DNA of 64,000 nucleotides from Coprinellus micaceus (GCA_951394405.1 OX596337.1:1798001-1862000), one strand, 5' to 3'; shown: positions 24,264 to 37,394, counted from the first letter of the stretch. Translations and numbers: made by a program. Notes: a model not told the origin generated them from the letters alone.

Positions 24264-27200
24264 TCAACGAACGTTGTCTTGAACCAACGGGCCGTTGGTG
24301 TCCCCGACTCCCAGGTTGAAAGCAAGGTCAGGGTCATACCCAAAGCTGCCAAGGTCGTAGCTCTGCCACAGGGAATCCTGATCGGTGCTGTAGCTCCCGG
24401 TGCTGAAGTTCCTAATATAATCTAAACCTCGGAAGGGCAGTCCGGAAGCTGCAAAGGTGGAAGACGGAGGCGTTGTGGACAACGCCGACATCCCACTAGT
24501 CAGATCAGATGTTGGATCATAACCTCCAAACCCACCGTCTAGCGCCGAGCCATAGCCATATGGATTCGTATAGAGCGTTTGGTCTTGCGAACCCGCGGTG
24601 TAATCGCTGCCATTCGTACTCCATTGTTGAGAGCCGTCCTGGGTTAGCGCACTGGGCTGGACTCCATAATTGTTGAAGTCATAGCCCATGCGGGGAGGTG
24701 AGGGGTGGGTCGGGGATATAGGAGATTGGTAACTGTAAGCGTTTGCCAAGCTTGAGCTCGTATCTTGTAAAGGGGGCGGTTGCGGTGGTTGTTGCGGCTG
24801 CGGCTGCTGTTGTGGTTGGATGCTCTGCTGTTGGCCGGTATGCTCGAGCACGGTCATCGCCGGTGAAGGTAAATTGACTGAACCAGGAGAACTGTGGGGG
24901 CTAGAGGTGGAACCGTTCCGAACGGATGCAGCAGCGGACGTGGGACTTGGGAAGGATTGGTATATCGCACCAGCGGATCGCTCGCCACTTTCGGTGTCGT
25001 CGTAAGGCCTCCTTCTAGAACTTGAACGGGCTCGGTGACCGGCTAATCAAGAGTTAGCAGGGAGGTCGCGCCTGTGGCTTGAACAAAACTTACTGTCAAC
25101 CCTGTATGGTGAAACGGCGGCCAATCTCCGCGAGGAGGTGGTCCCGGGGTCCCTTGACTGGTTCCTGCGCGTCCTGCTTGGCTTCATGACACGGCCGGGT
25201 GGGATTGTGGTCGGGGTGTTGCCTATGGTCACAGACCGTCGGCGCTCATGTCGAGAAGTGGGGCTTGTGGGTGGGACTACGCCTGAGTTGACATCCTTCT
25301 GGTGTTTGGCGATTGCTTCAGTTGCAGTATTGATGACCTCGATGAGAAGCTCCTTGCACTTCCGAGCACCCGGCCACTGCCCTTCCCAAGTCTCGAGGGC
25401 AGACAAAGTTCCCTTGGCTTCCTCGAGTGTGACTGCCGCAGCACGAGCGTCTGTTGTATGCATGGCAAACAGCAACACGATGACCGCCGAACTGAACAGA
25501 TTTTGGATGAAGAAAGCAAGGTGGTGGGAGGGAGCGACGAGGTTTTGGAAAGAAGGAGCAAGCTTAATACAGTGACGAGCTGTCGAGACAGCCTTGAGAG
25601 TAGACTTCGCCGTCACTGACTCGTCTCGCTTGACTGGCAAGAAGTTGCGATGTAAAGTCGTCACCAGTGAGTAGTAATGACTGCAGAGGACAATGCCGAT
25701 CGAAGCTTGCTCGTCTCTCTGGGGCTGGGTCTTGTAGATGGCAGGAAGGTCGTTGCACCATTTAGTGAGCTCGTTGTCCAGACTTTCGACCTTCCGTTGC
25801 AGTTCTGCCTTCTTCTCGGGCTCTAAATGCTCACGACAGACGTCGATGGCATAGACCGAACGAAGCATGCGCCCACCAATTTCGTAGAGCTTGATCATGT
25901 AGATGAAGCCAGCCATGAGGGAGGGCTGGGACACCTGCGCGCCGTTGAAGTATTCAGGGAGTTGCTCATCCTCCACGTCGACCGGAAACTCGACGTCGCA
26001 GTCCGCATCGTTGATCCCGAGCGGCCGGCCCAAAGCCAGCGCTAACATGCGGTCCAGGGTATAAACACCCCACCATACCTTCCTTCTCGTTTCCTTTTCG
26101 ATGCTGGTAATGTTCAGGCGCCGTGGGGACCGCTATTGGTAACATGAGTGGCAATTAGCACCGGCGGAATTCACCAAAGACGGTCGGCAACTTACATGCA
26201 GCCCGAGGTCCTGGCCATTCCGAACAGCCTGCCCGATTAGAATCCAGGCTTGAGGGAGGCAATTTATGGAGCAGAGGAAGGAAGACATGAGAATAAAGCA
26301 CTGCACGTGTGCCATCTGGATGTTCGCATGACTGATGTACTGGAGTATGAGGGCTCTAAGAAACGATTAAACTCGTCAACGAAGATTGCATAAACAAGTG
26401 AGGTTCCTTACCGTTCATAATACACCATACCCATGCCACCATCATCGTCACGACCAGTGACCACCAAGCGGGGGTCTTGGATGAGACTAGCGGCGCATGC
26501 AAAGACCGCGAACACCAGGGAGACGAAAGGAGTTTCGGTCCTAGCCAGTTGTGGATTCGTGTTGTTATCCATTAAGGTCGTATACCTTGCGAGGAATTCA
26601 GGCTTGTTGAGAACAGGCATCAAATAGTGAAGCCGAGAGAAGTAGGCCTCGACCTAAATACGATCAGTACAGCAATGGTTGGGGGTAATGCGAGTCACGT
26701 ACCAGCTTGTCCGCGAGGTCGCGCTCAGGGTACTCGACTTCTTCAGGGCCAGGAAGGGCAGATACCTTGCCAAAGAAAACGGCAGCAGGGAAGTAAAGCT
26801 TATTTACGCTTGGCCCTGGTGCTGCCGGATCCTCATCCATAGGAGAGATGCGATGCACTGGGGAAGTCGTCAATGCCTTGAACGATTGGATAAGCGACAT
26901 CGTCGATGAACCGCCGATCCAACGCATGTGCCCGTATTCATCCAGCGCCAGTTGGCCGAATGACTCGCTGAAGTCGTCGTCAGCGGAATCGGTATCTCCA
27001 CTCGAGCTCTGTTGAGGTGGGGAAGGATTGTTGGCAGTAGGGGTAGTGGGGCTGGTTGCTTGCTGTAAAGAGGCAGCGACGGAGGCAGGAAGCTGGGCAA
27101 TGCTATTTGGAGATTGGCCCATGGCCTGAAGCTGGGGTGCAATCTGTTGGAAGAGCGATTCCATGTGCAGCAGGCGGGCCTCGAGCTCCTGGACATAACT

Positions 27201-27575
27201 GTACAGCGGGTCAGTGACAACCCAACGAGTATCATAGTAATGACGTACTGTCGACTGAGCGCGGCCCTATCTTTGGTCTGCAGCCAAGTGCATTGAGATC
27301 CAGACGCCGTACACTGAGAGCAGGTGGGCTCGCAACCATCGCATTTGATCTTTTTGCGACTACAAAGAGGTCAAGAATCAGGAAAAATGAAGCTTATCGC
27401 GCAAGGGCTGTGATGTAGGAAACGGTACGCACCGACAGCTCTCGCAAGCCCGCCATACTCGCCTCCTTTGCAACTGTATAGGCCTTGTCCCAGAGTCAGG
27501 AGACATGGGCTCCTCTTCAATCCGCTTCTTCTTGCCTTGAGATGTGGAGGGGGTGGTGTCTTCGCCCTTGACCAT
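24264..27575 (-). CDS. Zn2Cys6 fungal-specific transcription factor
   Basis: Nuclear DNA-binding regulator. The ATG at 27575 opens MVKGEDTTPSTSQGKKKRIE, followed by a nuclear-localisation-like KKKRIEEE and the zinc cluster RRRVWRACESCR joined to RKKIKCDGCEPTCSQC (six cysteines), then a linker and coiled coil (RQYVQELEARLLHMESLFQQ). The fungal-specific regulatory domain follows: YFSRLHYLMPVLNKPEFLAR, FVSLVFAVFACAASL, AWILIGQAVRNGQDLGLHRS, ETRRKVWWGVYTLDRMLALA and LGRPLGINDADCDVEFPVDV. A long low-complexity C-terminus contains Gln/Pro repeats (about 24770-24830) and many Tyr, Ser and Gly. About six short introns. Such proteins bind CGG-type sites; the target pathway cannot be told. The neighbouring dehydrogenase, on the same strand, is a possible but unproven target. 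Confidence 0.92.
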
Positions 27576-28603
27576 GGTGGACGTCGAGTATTAAGAGTAG
27601 TAATGAAGGCCTAAGACAAAACGAAGTGGGTAGGACCAGAATGGTATAGTGGCACGTGCAATCCCCGATCGGACCGAATCTCTTGACTTTGGGGGCCTCG
27701 AGGATGGCAGATGTGCCAAGGGGTGCAGAGCCTTTGACAAACAAATGTGAAGGAGTCGTCGGAAGGAAAAAGGGCACGGAGTTAGGATGAAAAGGGAACA
27801 CTGCAATTTTTATAGTGTGGGGATCATCAGTGCCACGCCGTACCAGCGGTCCGTAACCTCCTCTGTTTCCAAGCCACGGTGACCCCAGTTCTCGCATGTG
27901 GCGGCTCCCTCTCTCCACTCGGCCCCTTGAGCGCCCTTATTCACAATTCTGTACCAGAATCGATAACGGGTACCAGCATCGATAGCCGAAATATCGTTAT
28001 ACTTTCTTACCATCAACCAACATTGAATTGAGCTCCAAACGTCATTTGATACCGAGTCTATACACTTCTGACCTCCCGCCCTGCCTTCTCGAACATGTTT
28101 CTACCGCTGTCTCGATACTGAAATTCACCGCGACGTGTGGTGGCGCGAATCTCGGCCACATCACGTACCTCGGGAGACTCGTACCGTGTCCTGGAACTTT
28201 CTGACCGTAGCCTCCGAGTCACCAGGGATCTCAGCTGGTGTACTTGTTTCGTAACAGGTCAAATGATACGTATCCTTTGTAGCTACCATACCAGCTCTTC
28301 CTTGGGGCTTCAAGGGTCGACAACAACGGAGAATTGATGAGAATGTCCGATAAACAACAGCTATTTCATAAGACTGGTGCTTCATTTCCGTTACAGCTTC
28401 CCGTGCGTTGGTCCTTCAGGGTTGTTAAAGGGTTTGAGGGGCTGGAAACCGAGAAAACAGAGGATAAATGAGCCTGTTCGTCAGTTCGAAGGAAGATGCC
28501 GAGGCAAAAAGCTGTGCACCTCACATGTGACTGCGATCATTGTTTGCGTCAGACCTTCACGTTTCGGTGCAAACAAATGCGACGCTGCTCTAATTTGAAG
28601 TCC
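27576..28603. promoter_or_regulatory. Divergent upstream region between the Zn2Cys6 gene and the Pab2-like gene
   Basis: About 1 kb between two genes that point away from each other. No coding frame above 133 codons; the longest (27517-27918, minus) overlaps the regulator start and looks fortuitous. It probably holds both promoters and 5' leaders. Confidence 0.45.
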
Positions 28604-29460
28604 ATGGCCGACACTCAAGAAAAGCCACTGTCTCCTCCTCTTGAGGTCGAGGAGAATAATGTCGACCATGCTGATGATGAGGAAACGAAGGTATGCCCAG
28701 CAATGCCACTCACTACTTATCACTCAAACCTAAATTACAGGAAATCATGCTCATGAAGCAACGGGTTGAGGAGATGGAGCGGGAGGCAAAGAAGCTGAGG
28801 GAGCTGCAGGCCGCAGCTGAGGCCAGTGCCAGTGCCGAGGCAGGAGAAGGTGAGATGGATACTGAGGATGACAAGTCCATCTCAGACAACCGGAGCATCT
28901 ACATTGGAAACGTATGTCCCGAAATCACTCACGCATTCAACCCCAACCCAATCACGCATCTAGGTCGACTATGCTTCAACCCCTGAAGAAATACAGGCTC
29001 ATTTCCAGGCCTGTGGTGTCATTAACCGTGTCACCATCCTTTGCGACAAATTCACCGGTCACCCCAAAGGGTAAATACGATCCCGCCTCTGCTCTGGACA
29101 GGATCTCATGACTTTCCTAGTTATGCGTATGTGGAGTTTGCAGAGCCCGAGCATGTGGACGCTGCCGTCGCGTTGGATAACTCTCTTTTCCGGGGTAGGC
29201 TACTCAAGGTAAGCTCTTGGCCTATTCATAACGGTAACGACCCTCATGATCTCCCTAGGTGACCGCAAAGCGCACGAACATTCCAGGGTACAACCGAGGT
29301 CGCGGGCGAGGCGGTGGCTACCGTGGAGGTTACCGGGGGGGATACAGGGGATACAGTCCCTATGGCAGGGGTGCACCTCGAGGTGGCAGGTAAGGTACAA
29401 TTTGGATTGGTGTTCATTCTGCTGACCGAGATGCACAGGGGAAGGGGCCGTGGGTTTTGA
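28604..29460 (+). CDS. Nuclear poly(A)-binding protein (Pab2 / PABPN1 type)
   Basis: Binds poly(A) tails in the nucleus and acts in 3' end processing and RNA decay. Start at 28604: [20 protein letters not shown], then an acidic and coiled-coil segment [20 protein letters not shown], which in this family contacts poly(A) polymerase. One RRM follows: [21 protein letters not shown] (RNP2 side), [20 protein letters not shown] and [20 protein letters not shown] (RNP1), and [20 protein letters not shown]. The tail is rich in Arg, Gly and Tyr ([20 protein letters not shown]), a likely arginine-methylation region, and ends GRGRGF. Five introns, starting at 28691, 28911, around 29068, around 29209 and around 29393. 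The layout of coiled coil, single RRM and RGG tail is diagnostic of Pab2/PABPN1. Confidence 0.94.
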
Positions 29461-29833
29461 AAGGGGAGTAAAATTGCCACTGACCTTCCTAGTTGTGCCA
29501 TGTGCTGGGTAAGTCAGTCAGCATCCTTAGATGAGCTTGACCTTGCTGCTCGTTTGTGCTGTATATACCATATTGAACTTAAAGCTTCACTACAACAGTG
29601 TGTTAATAGATGTATAATTCCAATTCTCTGTTTTCATTCCCCCAACGCTCCTGGGAGTAGTGCTCGAGCTGTATCGAAGTTGGGTACCAAGCCTGGCCTC
29701 GGAAGTGCTGAGGCCTGAGGCGCGTGAGAGTATTCTGTGGTGGGCGCAAGCTCAAATTTCCGTATTTACTTCCAAACGCGCTGTGAAACCCCGCTGCTCG
29801 GTGGTCGGAAACCATTCAACTCCCTCTTGCACT
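29461..29833. other. Short intergenic region
   Basis: 373 bases between the Pab2-like and bL19m genes, both rightward. It must contain the first gene's 3' end and the second gene's promoter. Nothing else is visible. Confidence 0.5.
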
Positions 29834-30363
29834 ATGGCCTCCGTTACACGGCATATTCTCAAGCGCCTTTTCTCAAGCACGGCCAGGTCAGCAGCACCTG
29901 AAAGCACGGTGTACCCCTTCTCCAAAACAGCCCTTACACCTACTCCCCCGAAGGCAGCTGAGACGGAGGTCGAGCGTCTGCGCCAAGGAAAACGTCTCAT
30001 GGAATTCGTGCACAAGACTCTGTCGCCCCCAGAGAAGCAAGCCCTCCTCCAGAAGTACTTTTCCCGTCGATCAAAAGATGTCCTCCAACCAGGATCCATC
30101 GTGACGATTCTCCAAGACCAAGCCCCAACACAATTCACCGGCGTACTCATTGCTATCCGGCGACGAGGGCAGGCCACCTCTTTCCGGCTGCGAAATATCC
30201 TCCAGAGGACGGGAGTTGAAATGCAGTTCTTCGCGAACTCGCCGAGTCTCAAGGAGATCAAGGTTGTGCGGCCACCACCGAAGGGTCGGATGAGGAGGGC
30301 CAAGCTCTTCTACCTCAGGGATGCCCCTGACAAGATGAGCGCTTTGGCTGGTGGAAGGAAGTG
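29834..30363 (+). CDS. Mitochondrial large-subunit ribosomal protein bL19m
   Basis: Component of the mitochondrial large ribosomal subunit. An intronless 176-residue protein. The N-terminus MASVTRHILKRLFSSTARSA is a presequence-like start. The bL19 fold begins at LMEFVHKTLSPPEKQALLQK and continues with the SH3-like core QPGSIVTILQDQAPTQFTGV, LIAIRRRGQATSFRLRNILQ, RTGVEMQFFANSPSLKEIKV and RMRRAKLFYLRDAPDKMSAL. These match bacterial L19 (RxGxGxxxTFxVR and RRAKLYYLR). The start at 29834 follows an AC-rich leader and is the first ATG that leaves the presequence intact. Confidence 0.92.
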
Positions 30364-30816
30364 ATTGGTGCGTCTCTCATGTTCGATTGGGGTCTTCTGG
30401 TCGCCAACGTTCTCTCGCAACGAAGCCGTCCTCCATTCCCTCCATGCCCACCACACACTCCAGCACCCACCGCACCTATCTTTGGCGAGGAAGGATTCTA
30501 CACGAAGGAATCCGGCGGTTGGCGATAGCATACCGCCTCTGGAACGACCACTGAGCCAGAGAAGTTCACCCCCGTAGCCTATCCATACCTATTACGCTCC
30601 AAGTAGAAACCTAATATACACCACGCCCGTATTTCCTGTTCTCTTCTTTCCCCTGCCCCCGTTTCCTCTAGAGAGTCTAGGCTGGGAGAAATGTGATAGA
30701 ACTACGATTATACATTGCATCCTTGGCGCGTCGTCAGTGGGCCTAAACCAGATCGAACCGGGAATGGACAAAGTTACGCTCCTTCCCTTCACCCACCCAC
30801 TACACTTTTCTCAACC
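30364..30816. other. Intergenic region before the Ivy1-like gene
   Basis: 453 bases without a recognised gene. A CCACCCACTACACTTTTCTC stretch immediately before the ATG at 30817 is a typical fungal pyrimidine-rich leader. Confidence 0.5.
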
Positions 30817-32956
30817 ATGGCCCCCAGTCGTCCGCGGTCCCTGCGAGCACTGGCATTCGGCTCAAGTAGACGACCTTTATCACCAGGACCACCATCGCCA
30901 ACCTTTTCGGACGCTACGCACGCCTCCGCCATGAACTTTGGGTCTAACGGGCCTAGCAAAATCATTACCAGGGCTAACCTCAAGGCTAGCATACAGGCTT
31001 ACGAAGATGTGCGCGAATGCTTGCCTTCAAGGGGTAATATGTCGGCTGAAGTGTACTCCTGAACTATAGGTCCTCAGTTCATGTTCCACTTATCGCGCTG
31101 CCCTGGTCACCATGTCGAAGGCAACTGCGGCATTCGCAGATTCAATTCAACGATGTAGCGGGTACGGATCACCAGATAAGCTCTCTGCGGATTGAACTAA
31201 TTGTATCAACGTGCATCCGCAGGATGAAGGGTCCCAGTTATGAAGCAGGGACACGGTTACAGGCTGCATCCGGTATGCAGCACCTCGTCGGGAACCTCTA
31301 CCACGTCTTGGTGCGCAGTACCTTCCTATAACGGACTCCACTTGAGCCTCATGGCGCTCGTAGGCAGATACCCTCGACAAGAACTTCGAAAAGCCGCTCC
31401 GACAACACCTTGAAGTCTACCGAACAACGGTCCAGGTGCGATGGGCTTGTTACCGCGGACGTGTGACTCGTCGTTAACGTGTCGGCGAACTTTAGGACCG
31501 CTCGCAGTCTTACGAACGAGCACTTCGAGAAAAGAGCCAAATTATACGTGATACAGAAGCGCGTAGCTTGAACCGCAAGGAGAGGAGTACGTCATGAGGC
31601 GGTACGGTTGAGCCAACGCTAACGAGCGCTTATTAATGTAGACCTGCAAAGTTTCCGGGAGGCACTCTCAATACTCCAACAACAGGTGGATGATCTCGAT
31701 GAACTCAAGGTGAATCACTATCAGGAGATAGTCGACCACGAGGAGAAGGTTTGGGACTTTGTTCAGAGTAAGGTGAGTTCATGAACCTAAATAGCTGCAC
31801 TGGGTTGAACTTTGCTGACCCTGCATCAACTCTCTTAAGGTTTGTGTGCTAGTCAGATCCACGATGGACGTCTTTGACAGAGTCACAGCCAAAGCGTACG
31901 TTCATATTAATCGTATCTTATCACCGTTGCCCGGTTAATTGACAATTCCCCTATTTTCCCTTACGGCGAACAACGTTCACTCTGCTCCTTTACAGTTCAG
32001 ATCCAATCATCGAGCCAATGCTTCAGTCGGTTCCAGATCCGTTTGACTCGTATGGGATGCAGCATTCGGAGGACCAGATATTCAGCATCCTCGCCCCACT
32101 ATCCATATTGAGTGCGCCATCGTCCTCCCCGAGCCCTGTCGCAGGCACTCCGGAGAACGAGGCCACTGCAACGTTCGCCAGTGCGCACCCCAAGATAGCA
32201 TCTTGGCTTCCAGGGACAGCGAACGGTGTTTACCCTATTGAGTCGGCCGAATGGGCTAGCGCCACTGCTTCCCCTCCCGCTTCCCCGCCTTCCATATCGC
32301 CACCTTCTTCCACGAACATTCCTGCAGCCCGTAGGAACACGCTACCTCAACGTAAGGCAGAGTCCAAGCTCCGTTCCGTATTGCCCTCCATCGATGAAAA
32401 ACAGTCACACTCCCTGTCGCCTCTGAGTAATTCAACAACGCCACGCCCGCCCGCTTCCCGTAACACTTCCGAATACCACAATACACCCATTGCGCAAGTC
32501 GCAGCCACAACGGCGACAACGACTAATATATCCCCACCCTCATCGTCATCCAACCCTGACTTTGCGGCATCCATCAGTTCAACTTTCGGGTCGGCAGGAT
32601 CGACAACAACTCAGAATGGAGGCGCGCTCTTTGGTGGGCGTATCAGCAACCCTGTGAGTGGTGGAGGGTGGGGCTTTGGTTCAACATGGAATTTCGGCTA
32701 TGGTCAGTCACCCTATTCACCGACTTCGGATGATGAAGGGCCTGGAAGTTGCGATACGGCATCGACGCCTCGAATGTCAACCCTATTTTCGCCATCGAGC
32801 ACAACTGTGGCAGCTCCCGTCAGCGTTAGCGGTTACGAGAGCTCGCCGCCGCCACCAGAGTTCAGTCACCACGGAAGCGTAGGAGGGCCTAGAGGCGGCG
32901 ATAAATCTCGGGAAGATGATGACCAGAAGCCTGTCTACGATCCCTTGCCAGCGTGA
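30817..32956 (+). CDS. Ivy1-like BAR-family membrane-curving protein
   Basis: Eight exons fit in phase: 30817-31008, 31070-31161, 31223-31310, 31364-31435, 31496-31586, 31642-31772, 31840-31895 and 31996-32956, giving 560 residues. The N-terminal third is an almost wholly helical domain: ANLKASIQAYED, YRAALVTMSKATAAFADSIQ, GPSYEAGTRLQAASGMQHLV, LDKNFEKPLRQHLEVYRTTV, SQSYERALREKSQIIRDTEA, RSLNRKERNLQSFREALSIL and LDELKVNHYQEIVDHEEKVW. This looks like the fungal I-BAR/F-BAR group that includes yeast Ivy1, a vacuole protein that binds phosphoinositide and Rab7. The rest is Ser/Pro/Thr-rich and probably disordered. Because exons 2-7 are 56-131 bases long, the region 31010-31640 looks non-coding on a simple reading. 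The Ivy1 assignment is by fold and motif resemblance. Confidence 0.82.
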
Positions 32957-33648
32957 TGATTGCGGGGCTCTGTATTCAAACGGGATTACGGTACAACGTG
33001 CTTCGAGTGGCCTACCCGCTCGCGTTCGCCTATCACGAACCTACCGATGGTCGTGTGCAGCAATTATGCCCCGGCAACGACTCGTGGCTACGACGGTATG
33101 TGTAAGATTGAGCAGGGGCTGATATGGACCTTGTGTATATAGGTACATCCGTCCTATATTATCTATTATATGGTTATTTATGGTAGCTAGTAGCATCTAT
33201 CTCCCTCTTCCGAGTTTTGACGTTCATTTTCTATGCGGACTTTATGACACCCTTCTACTCCTCTCCTCCTTCCATTTGATTCATCTCATTCCTATCTCCC
33301 GTTTTTGACGCGTTGAATTTCTCCCGCCGAGCCCTCAGCCCCTGTCGGGCTCACTTCACTTCCCGTCTGCCCCGCTAAATGATTGACAGATTTCCTTCAT
33401 CCCGCCCCATGTCCACACTTTCCTTCTATACCGGAGACTTCCTTGCCACCCGGACCCGCAACTGCTAAACCAAGCCCCTAACATCGGTAGATCTCCAATA
33501 TACCGGGTCACCCAACTCAGCGAAACGCTCCTGGTAAGGTTCTGTAGGTGCCTCGTATGTCATCCCAAAGTTCCATTCGAAATACCAAAGATATCCCTCG
33601 TTGAAGTCAGGTGAGGCGCCGCCCGGAGCTCACCATCGCCTAGTACGC
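32957..33648. other. Region between convergent stop codons
   Basis: About 690 bases separating the Ivy1-like and AspRS stops. It is AT-rich near 33140-33190 and pyrimidine-rich on the plus strand from 33200 to 33480, as expected of two overlapping 3' regions. No gene seen. Confidence 0.5.
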
Positions 33649-36600
33649 CTACAACGCGGGTGGTGATGGCGATTTATTCGCCTTTTTCTTTGAAATTCCC
33701 TCCAAAACCGACTGGATGCCGTACTGCTTCAGAGTCTGAGAGTCGACCGGCGCTGGGCTCTTGAACATGAGATCCGTGCCTCCACTGGTCTTGGGGAACG
33801 CAATTACGTCCCGAATCGACTGTGTCTTGCACAAGATAGACATCAGGCGATCGAAGCCTAGATCCACCAACGTGCAGGGGAAGACGCAAGCGAGGGAATA
33901 GGAATATGACACGAATGGTGAACACAGTGCATCGCGGGAGAAGGATTTGGAAAGTGAAGGTCGGCGATCGTTTTCGATGGCCGATTGTCGATTGTTTGTG
34001 AAGGGTGGTCGGAGGTGAGATGAAAGGTAGGGGAAGGGAAAGACCCAGTCAGCAAGAATCGCGGGTGCAGGACAGTACCTTGGGTACAGGAAGTAGATTA
34101 GGGACGTACCGAGAGCAATGCCTCCATGCGGTGGCGCACCACACTTGAGGGCTTGGATGAGGTGATTAAACGGGGCTTTCTCCTCATCACTGAGCTAGTG
34201 TAAGAGAAAGTCATAGGCGGTAATATCAGCTCCACGTTCGACACAAGACACCCGATATTTGGATACCAGTGGCAACTTGTGTGTGCCAGGCCCTTGCGCC
34301 ACACACAAAGCAACACAAATACACCCAAGGCAGGGTGTACGACAAGAGTAAAACACCTCCAGCCCGAGAGATAACGGCAGTGGGATGATATGATGAGGAT
34401 GAAAAATAAGGGAGCGATCACTCAACTTGTAACACTTTGGAGAAGACGTGCTCCTGCATGTCCGCATCGTGGATACGTACTGAACCTCCGCCGATTTCAC
34501 AACCGTTCAACACAAGATCATAGTGCTGGCCCCGTACCTGGATCATGAATCATGATTGTCAGTACAATGGAGGCCACTGAAGCACAAACACCGCTGGACT
34601 TCTATTCAATCCCTCCCCTTTATCATCACCCATCTCTCCTCGTTCATTCTATCTCTCGACGCGTCATTGGTCGTTCGGCCCAGTGACCAAGTAGTGGGAT
34701 CGCGCTCCGGAAATGATATTCCTCAAATCCGGAATGACGCACGACGACCGCGTCGGAGTCCCAGTGAGGGTACAGCCAAGCAAGCATATGCAAGCCTCCT
34801 CCTCTTTGGCCGGTCTACTGGGGAATCGAGAGACGGAGGAGGTACATGGGACAAGGAGAGTGTCCCAACAACCCCAGAGAAAAGAAAACAGGCGGTACGC
34901 ACGTGTTCGATATCACCCCTCTTCAAGGCCTCGACATCCTGCCACATCGGTGCCGTGAACGGGTGGTGGGAGCTACTCCATCTTCCGTGCGCCAAAAACT
35001 CCTTGTCCGAGTCGTCGCGGGTAAACAGCGGGAACTCGGTTACCCACAAAAAGTGAGGAGATTCCGTGACTTTGAATTCGCCTTATCATTATCAAGGGAA
35101 ACGGAGCCGTGTTGTTGATGAGATTTTGCGGGTTTGACGGTGGCGAGAGATGAAAATCGTGTCGCGCGTATCCAAGCGCAGAGAGATATGGTAGGGAAGA
35201 GACAGACATCAGGCATTATCGTCAAGACCCCAAAAATTCCATCAGAAATTGCAGGACGGGGGTACGTACCTTTGCTCTGAGCCTCCTCAAAGATTCCGAG
35301 ACGCACTCTGCCCAGGACGGTGGACCCACCCTGCATTTAAATTGCGTTAATATTCGGACGCCGTCTCGGCCGAGGATAACGAGATTATTACTACACACCT
35401 TCGGCAGGCGCGAGCGATGGGCCAGGAAGACGTGGTCTCCAGGCCGAAGGTTCAGGGACTCATTAAGGATCGCCTCAGGTGTGGAGGAATCACCCTCTAG
35501 ATCGAGGTTTGAGAACGACGAGTTGGTGCTGGCGAAGACTTCCCGCGCGGCCTTGCTTTCCAGGAGCCATTTGTCCATATTGCTTTTCGTTAGGGTGATA
35601 TGCTCCTAATGGAGGTGGTGGGTGAGTGTACCAGACAAGGGTGGCAAGGCAGTGCCATGATCGGCGTGAAGGGGTCCCGTTCGGTGGTGGAGGAAGGGAA
35701 TGGGTAGGAGCCAGTGGTTCCGATAGCCTTGATCAGTATAATTGGTCGCTGAAACCTGATGTTGTTGCCTAACTCACGGCGTGTTCTCGTTGGAAAGTCC
35801 GCGACGCATTAAAGAACTCAGTCTCGTGTGATTTGCGCACCACAATGCACTCCAGGATCTCGTCGCTCGCGGCAACGGAAGCTGCAGCAGTTTGTGTCGA
35901 CCCTGACAAGCGATCGCTGAGATTGATGATCTGCAGACGGTTGTAAAGTACCGTGGACCTTAGGTGAGCGAGAGAATGAAATGCACCCTCAAATGTGAGC
36001 TCTTACCTCGAGGCCGAAGCGAGTATCAGGTTTATCCGAACCAAACTTGATCCAGCTGTCAACAGGTATACAGAGAGTTGGTAAGAGGATAGGCAACGCA
36101 CGCGGGACATTGCTTCATAGTATGTCATGACTTTAAAGTCCTTGGGCAGCGCGATACCTTCGACCTTGAGCCAAATCTTTTTCACCAAGTCCTCGACAAC
36201 CTGGCGCACTTGAATGCCTCCGATCCTCCAGCCCCGCGGGTACTGGCCCTCGGCCTCGTCTAGTACCGGATTGGCGTCGGCAGAGTCGCCCCATGAAACA
36301 AAGGCCATCTCGAGATCAATCTGGGTAAACTCTGGCTGCCTGTCCTTGCGGCCATCCTCGTCCCTGAAGCAGCGGGCGATTTGGTAATACTTGTCAACAG
36401 CACCGGAGCAGATGAGTAGCTGTTTGGGCTGCTGCGGCGATTGTTGAAGGGCGTAAAAGAGAGGGTCCTGCTGGGAGGTCGCGTTGGGGGACTCGGCGGC
36501 CTTGAGTTGGCGTGTCGGGACTAGAAACTCTCTGGCACCTTCTGGGGATGATCTGAGAAGGACTGGGGTTTCGACCTCGGTGAATCCTAAAGCCAAAAGG

Positions 36601-37221
36601 TTAGAAAATGGGGCTTGGACTGTCGGCGGAGCGCAGATCAAATGTTTACCTTGGTCGTGAAGGGCTGATCGAACGAGAAAGGCTACCTGGCTACGTTTCT
36701 GAAGGTTTTGGGTGAGGGCTGTCCGGCGAAGGTCCAAGAACCGGTAGCGGGCTCTGAGGTCTTCGTTTGGCTGGGTGAAATGAGCTCGGATTTAAACAAG
36801 AGGGGTGCAGCACAAGTACCAGATTGTGAACATTGTGAGGGAGGAAGGGCATATCAGTCGCTGGGTTCAATACAGTCACCTTTTGGACCTGAACGTCTAT
36901 GTCGCCAGTTGGGCCAGGCCGACGGGCAGTCTGTGGCCGCAAAGCCACGGTCCCCTGGATGAGAACCGTGGATTCGGGAGGGACTGAAGCCAGCACCGCA
37001 GCTGCGTCTGGGTTCTCTGCATGATTCACGACAAGTTGGGTCGTTCCATGGGAGTCCCTGAGGGGGAAGAAGGAGACGAGTCTGCCCTTGCGCTCTGGGA
37101 GCAGCCATCCTGCGAGGGTCACTGCCTTGCCCTCAAACTCCGGGGAGAGCTGGGCACAGGAGTGGGTGCGCGTCGGGAAGGGCTGAGCCTTGGCGTGGAG
37201 GAGCCTGGTGAGACGCAACAT
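33649..37221 (-). CDS. MSD1: Mitochondrial aspartyl-tRNA synthetase (class II)
   Basis: Charges mitochondrial tRNA-Asp. The start at 37221 encodes [20 protein letters not shown], a presequence. Next is the OB-fold anticodon domain ([20 protein letters not shown] and [20 protein letters not shown]). Then come [20 protein letters not shown] (class II motif 1 area), [20 protein letters not shown], motif 2 [27 protein letters not shown], the bacterial-type insertion, and motif 3 region [14 protein letters not shown] then [20 protein letters not shown] and [20 protein letters not shown]. Bacterial/mitochondrial AspRS have this exact order; the cytosolic enzyme lacks the RDEDGRxDRQPEF spelling. More than ten introns explain the 3.6 kb span. 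The start codon is 174 bases from that of the divergent F-box gene. Confidence 0.93.
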
Positions 37222-37394
37222 GGGATGTGTGGCCAGATCTCGTCGCCCGTTTGGTGGCAGTCTTTTCGGGGTAAGCCCGATGCAATTGGGGCCGAGGGAC
37301 ATAACCCAAAAGACGGCGATCATTCGCGACTTTATTGGTGGACTGCCTGCAGACTGTATAAAGCCTGAGGCGCTGGGAGCAGAGCCTGCCAACC
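37222..37394. promoter_or_regulatory. Divergent promoter, AspRS / F-box gene
   Basis: 173 bases between opposed start codons, including CTGTATAAAGCC at about 37356, a TATA-like box for the F-box gene. Confidence 0.5.
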
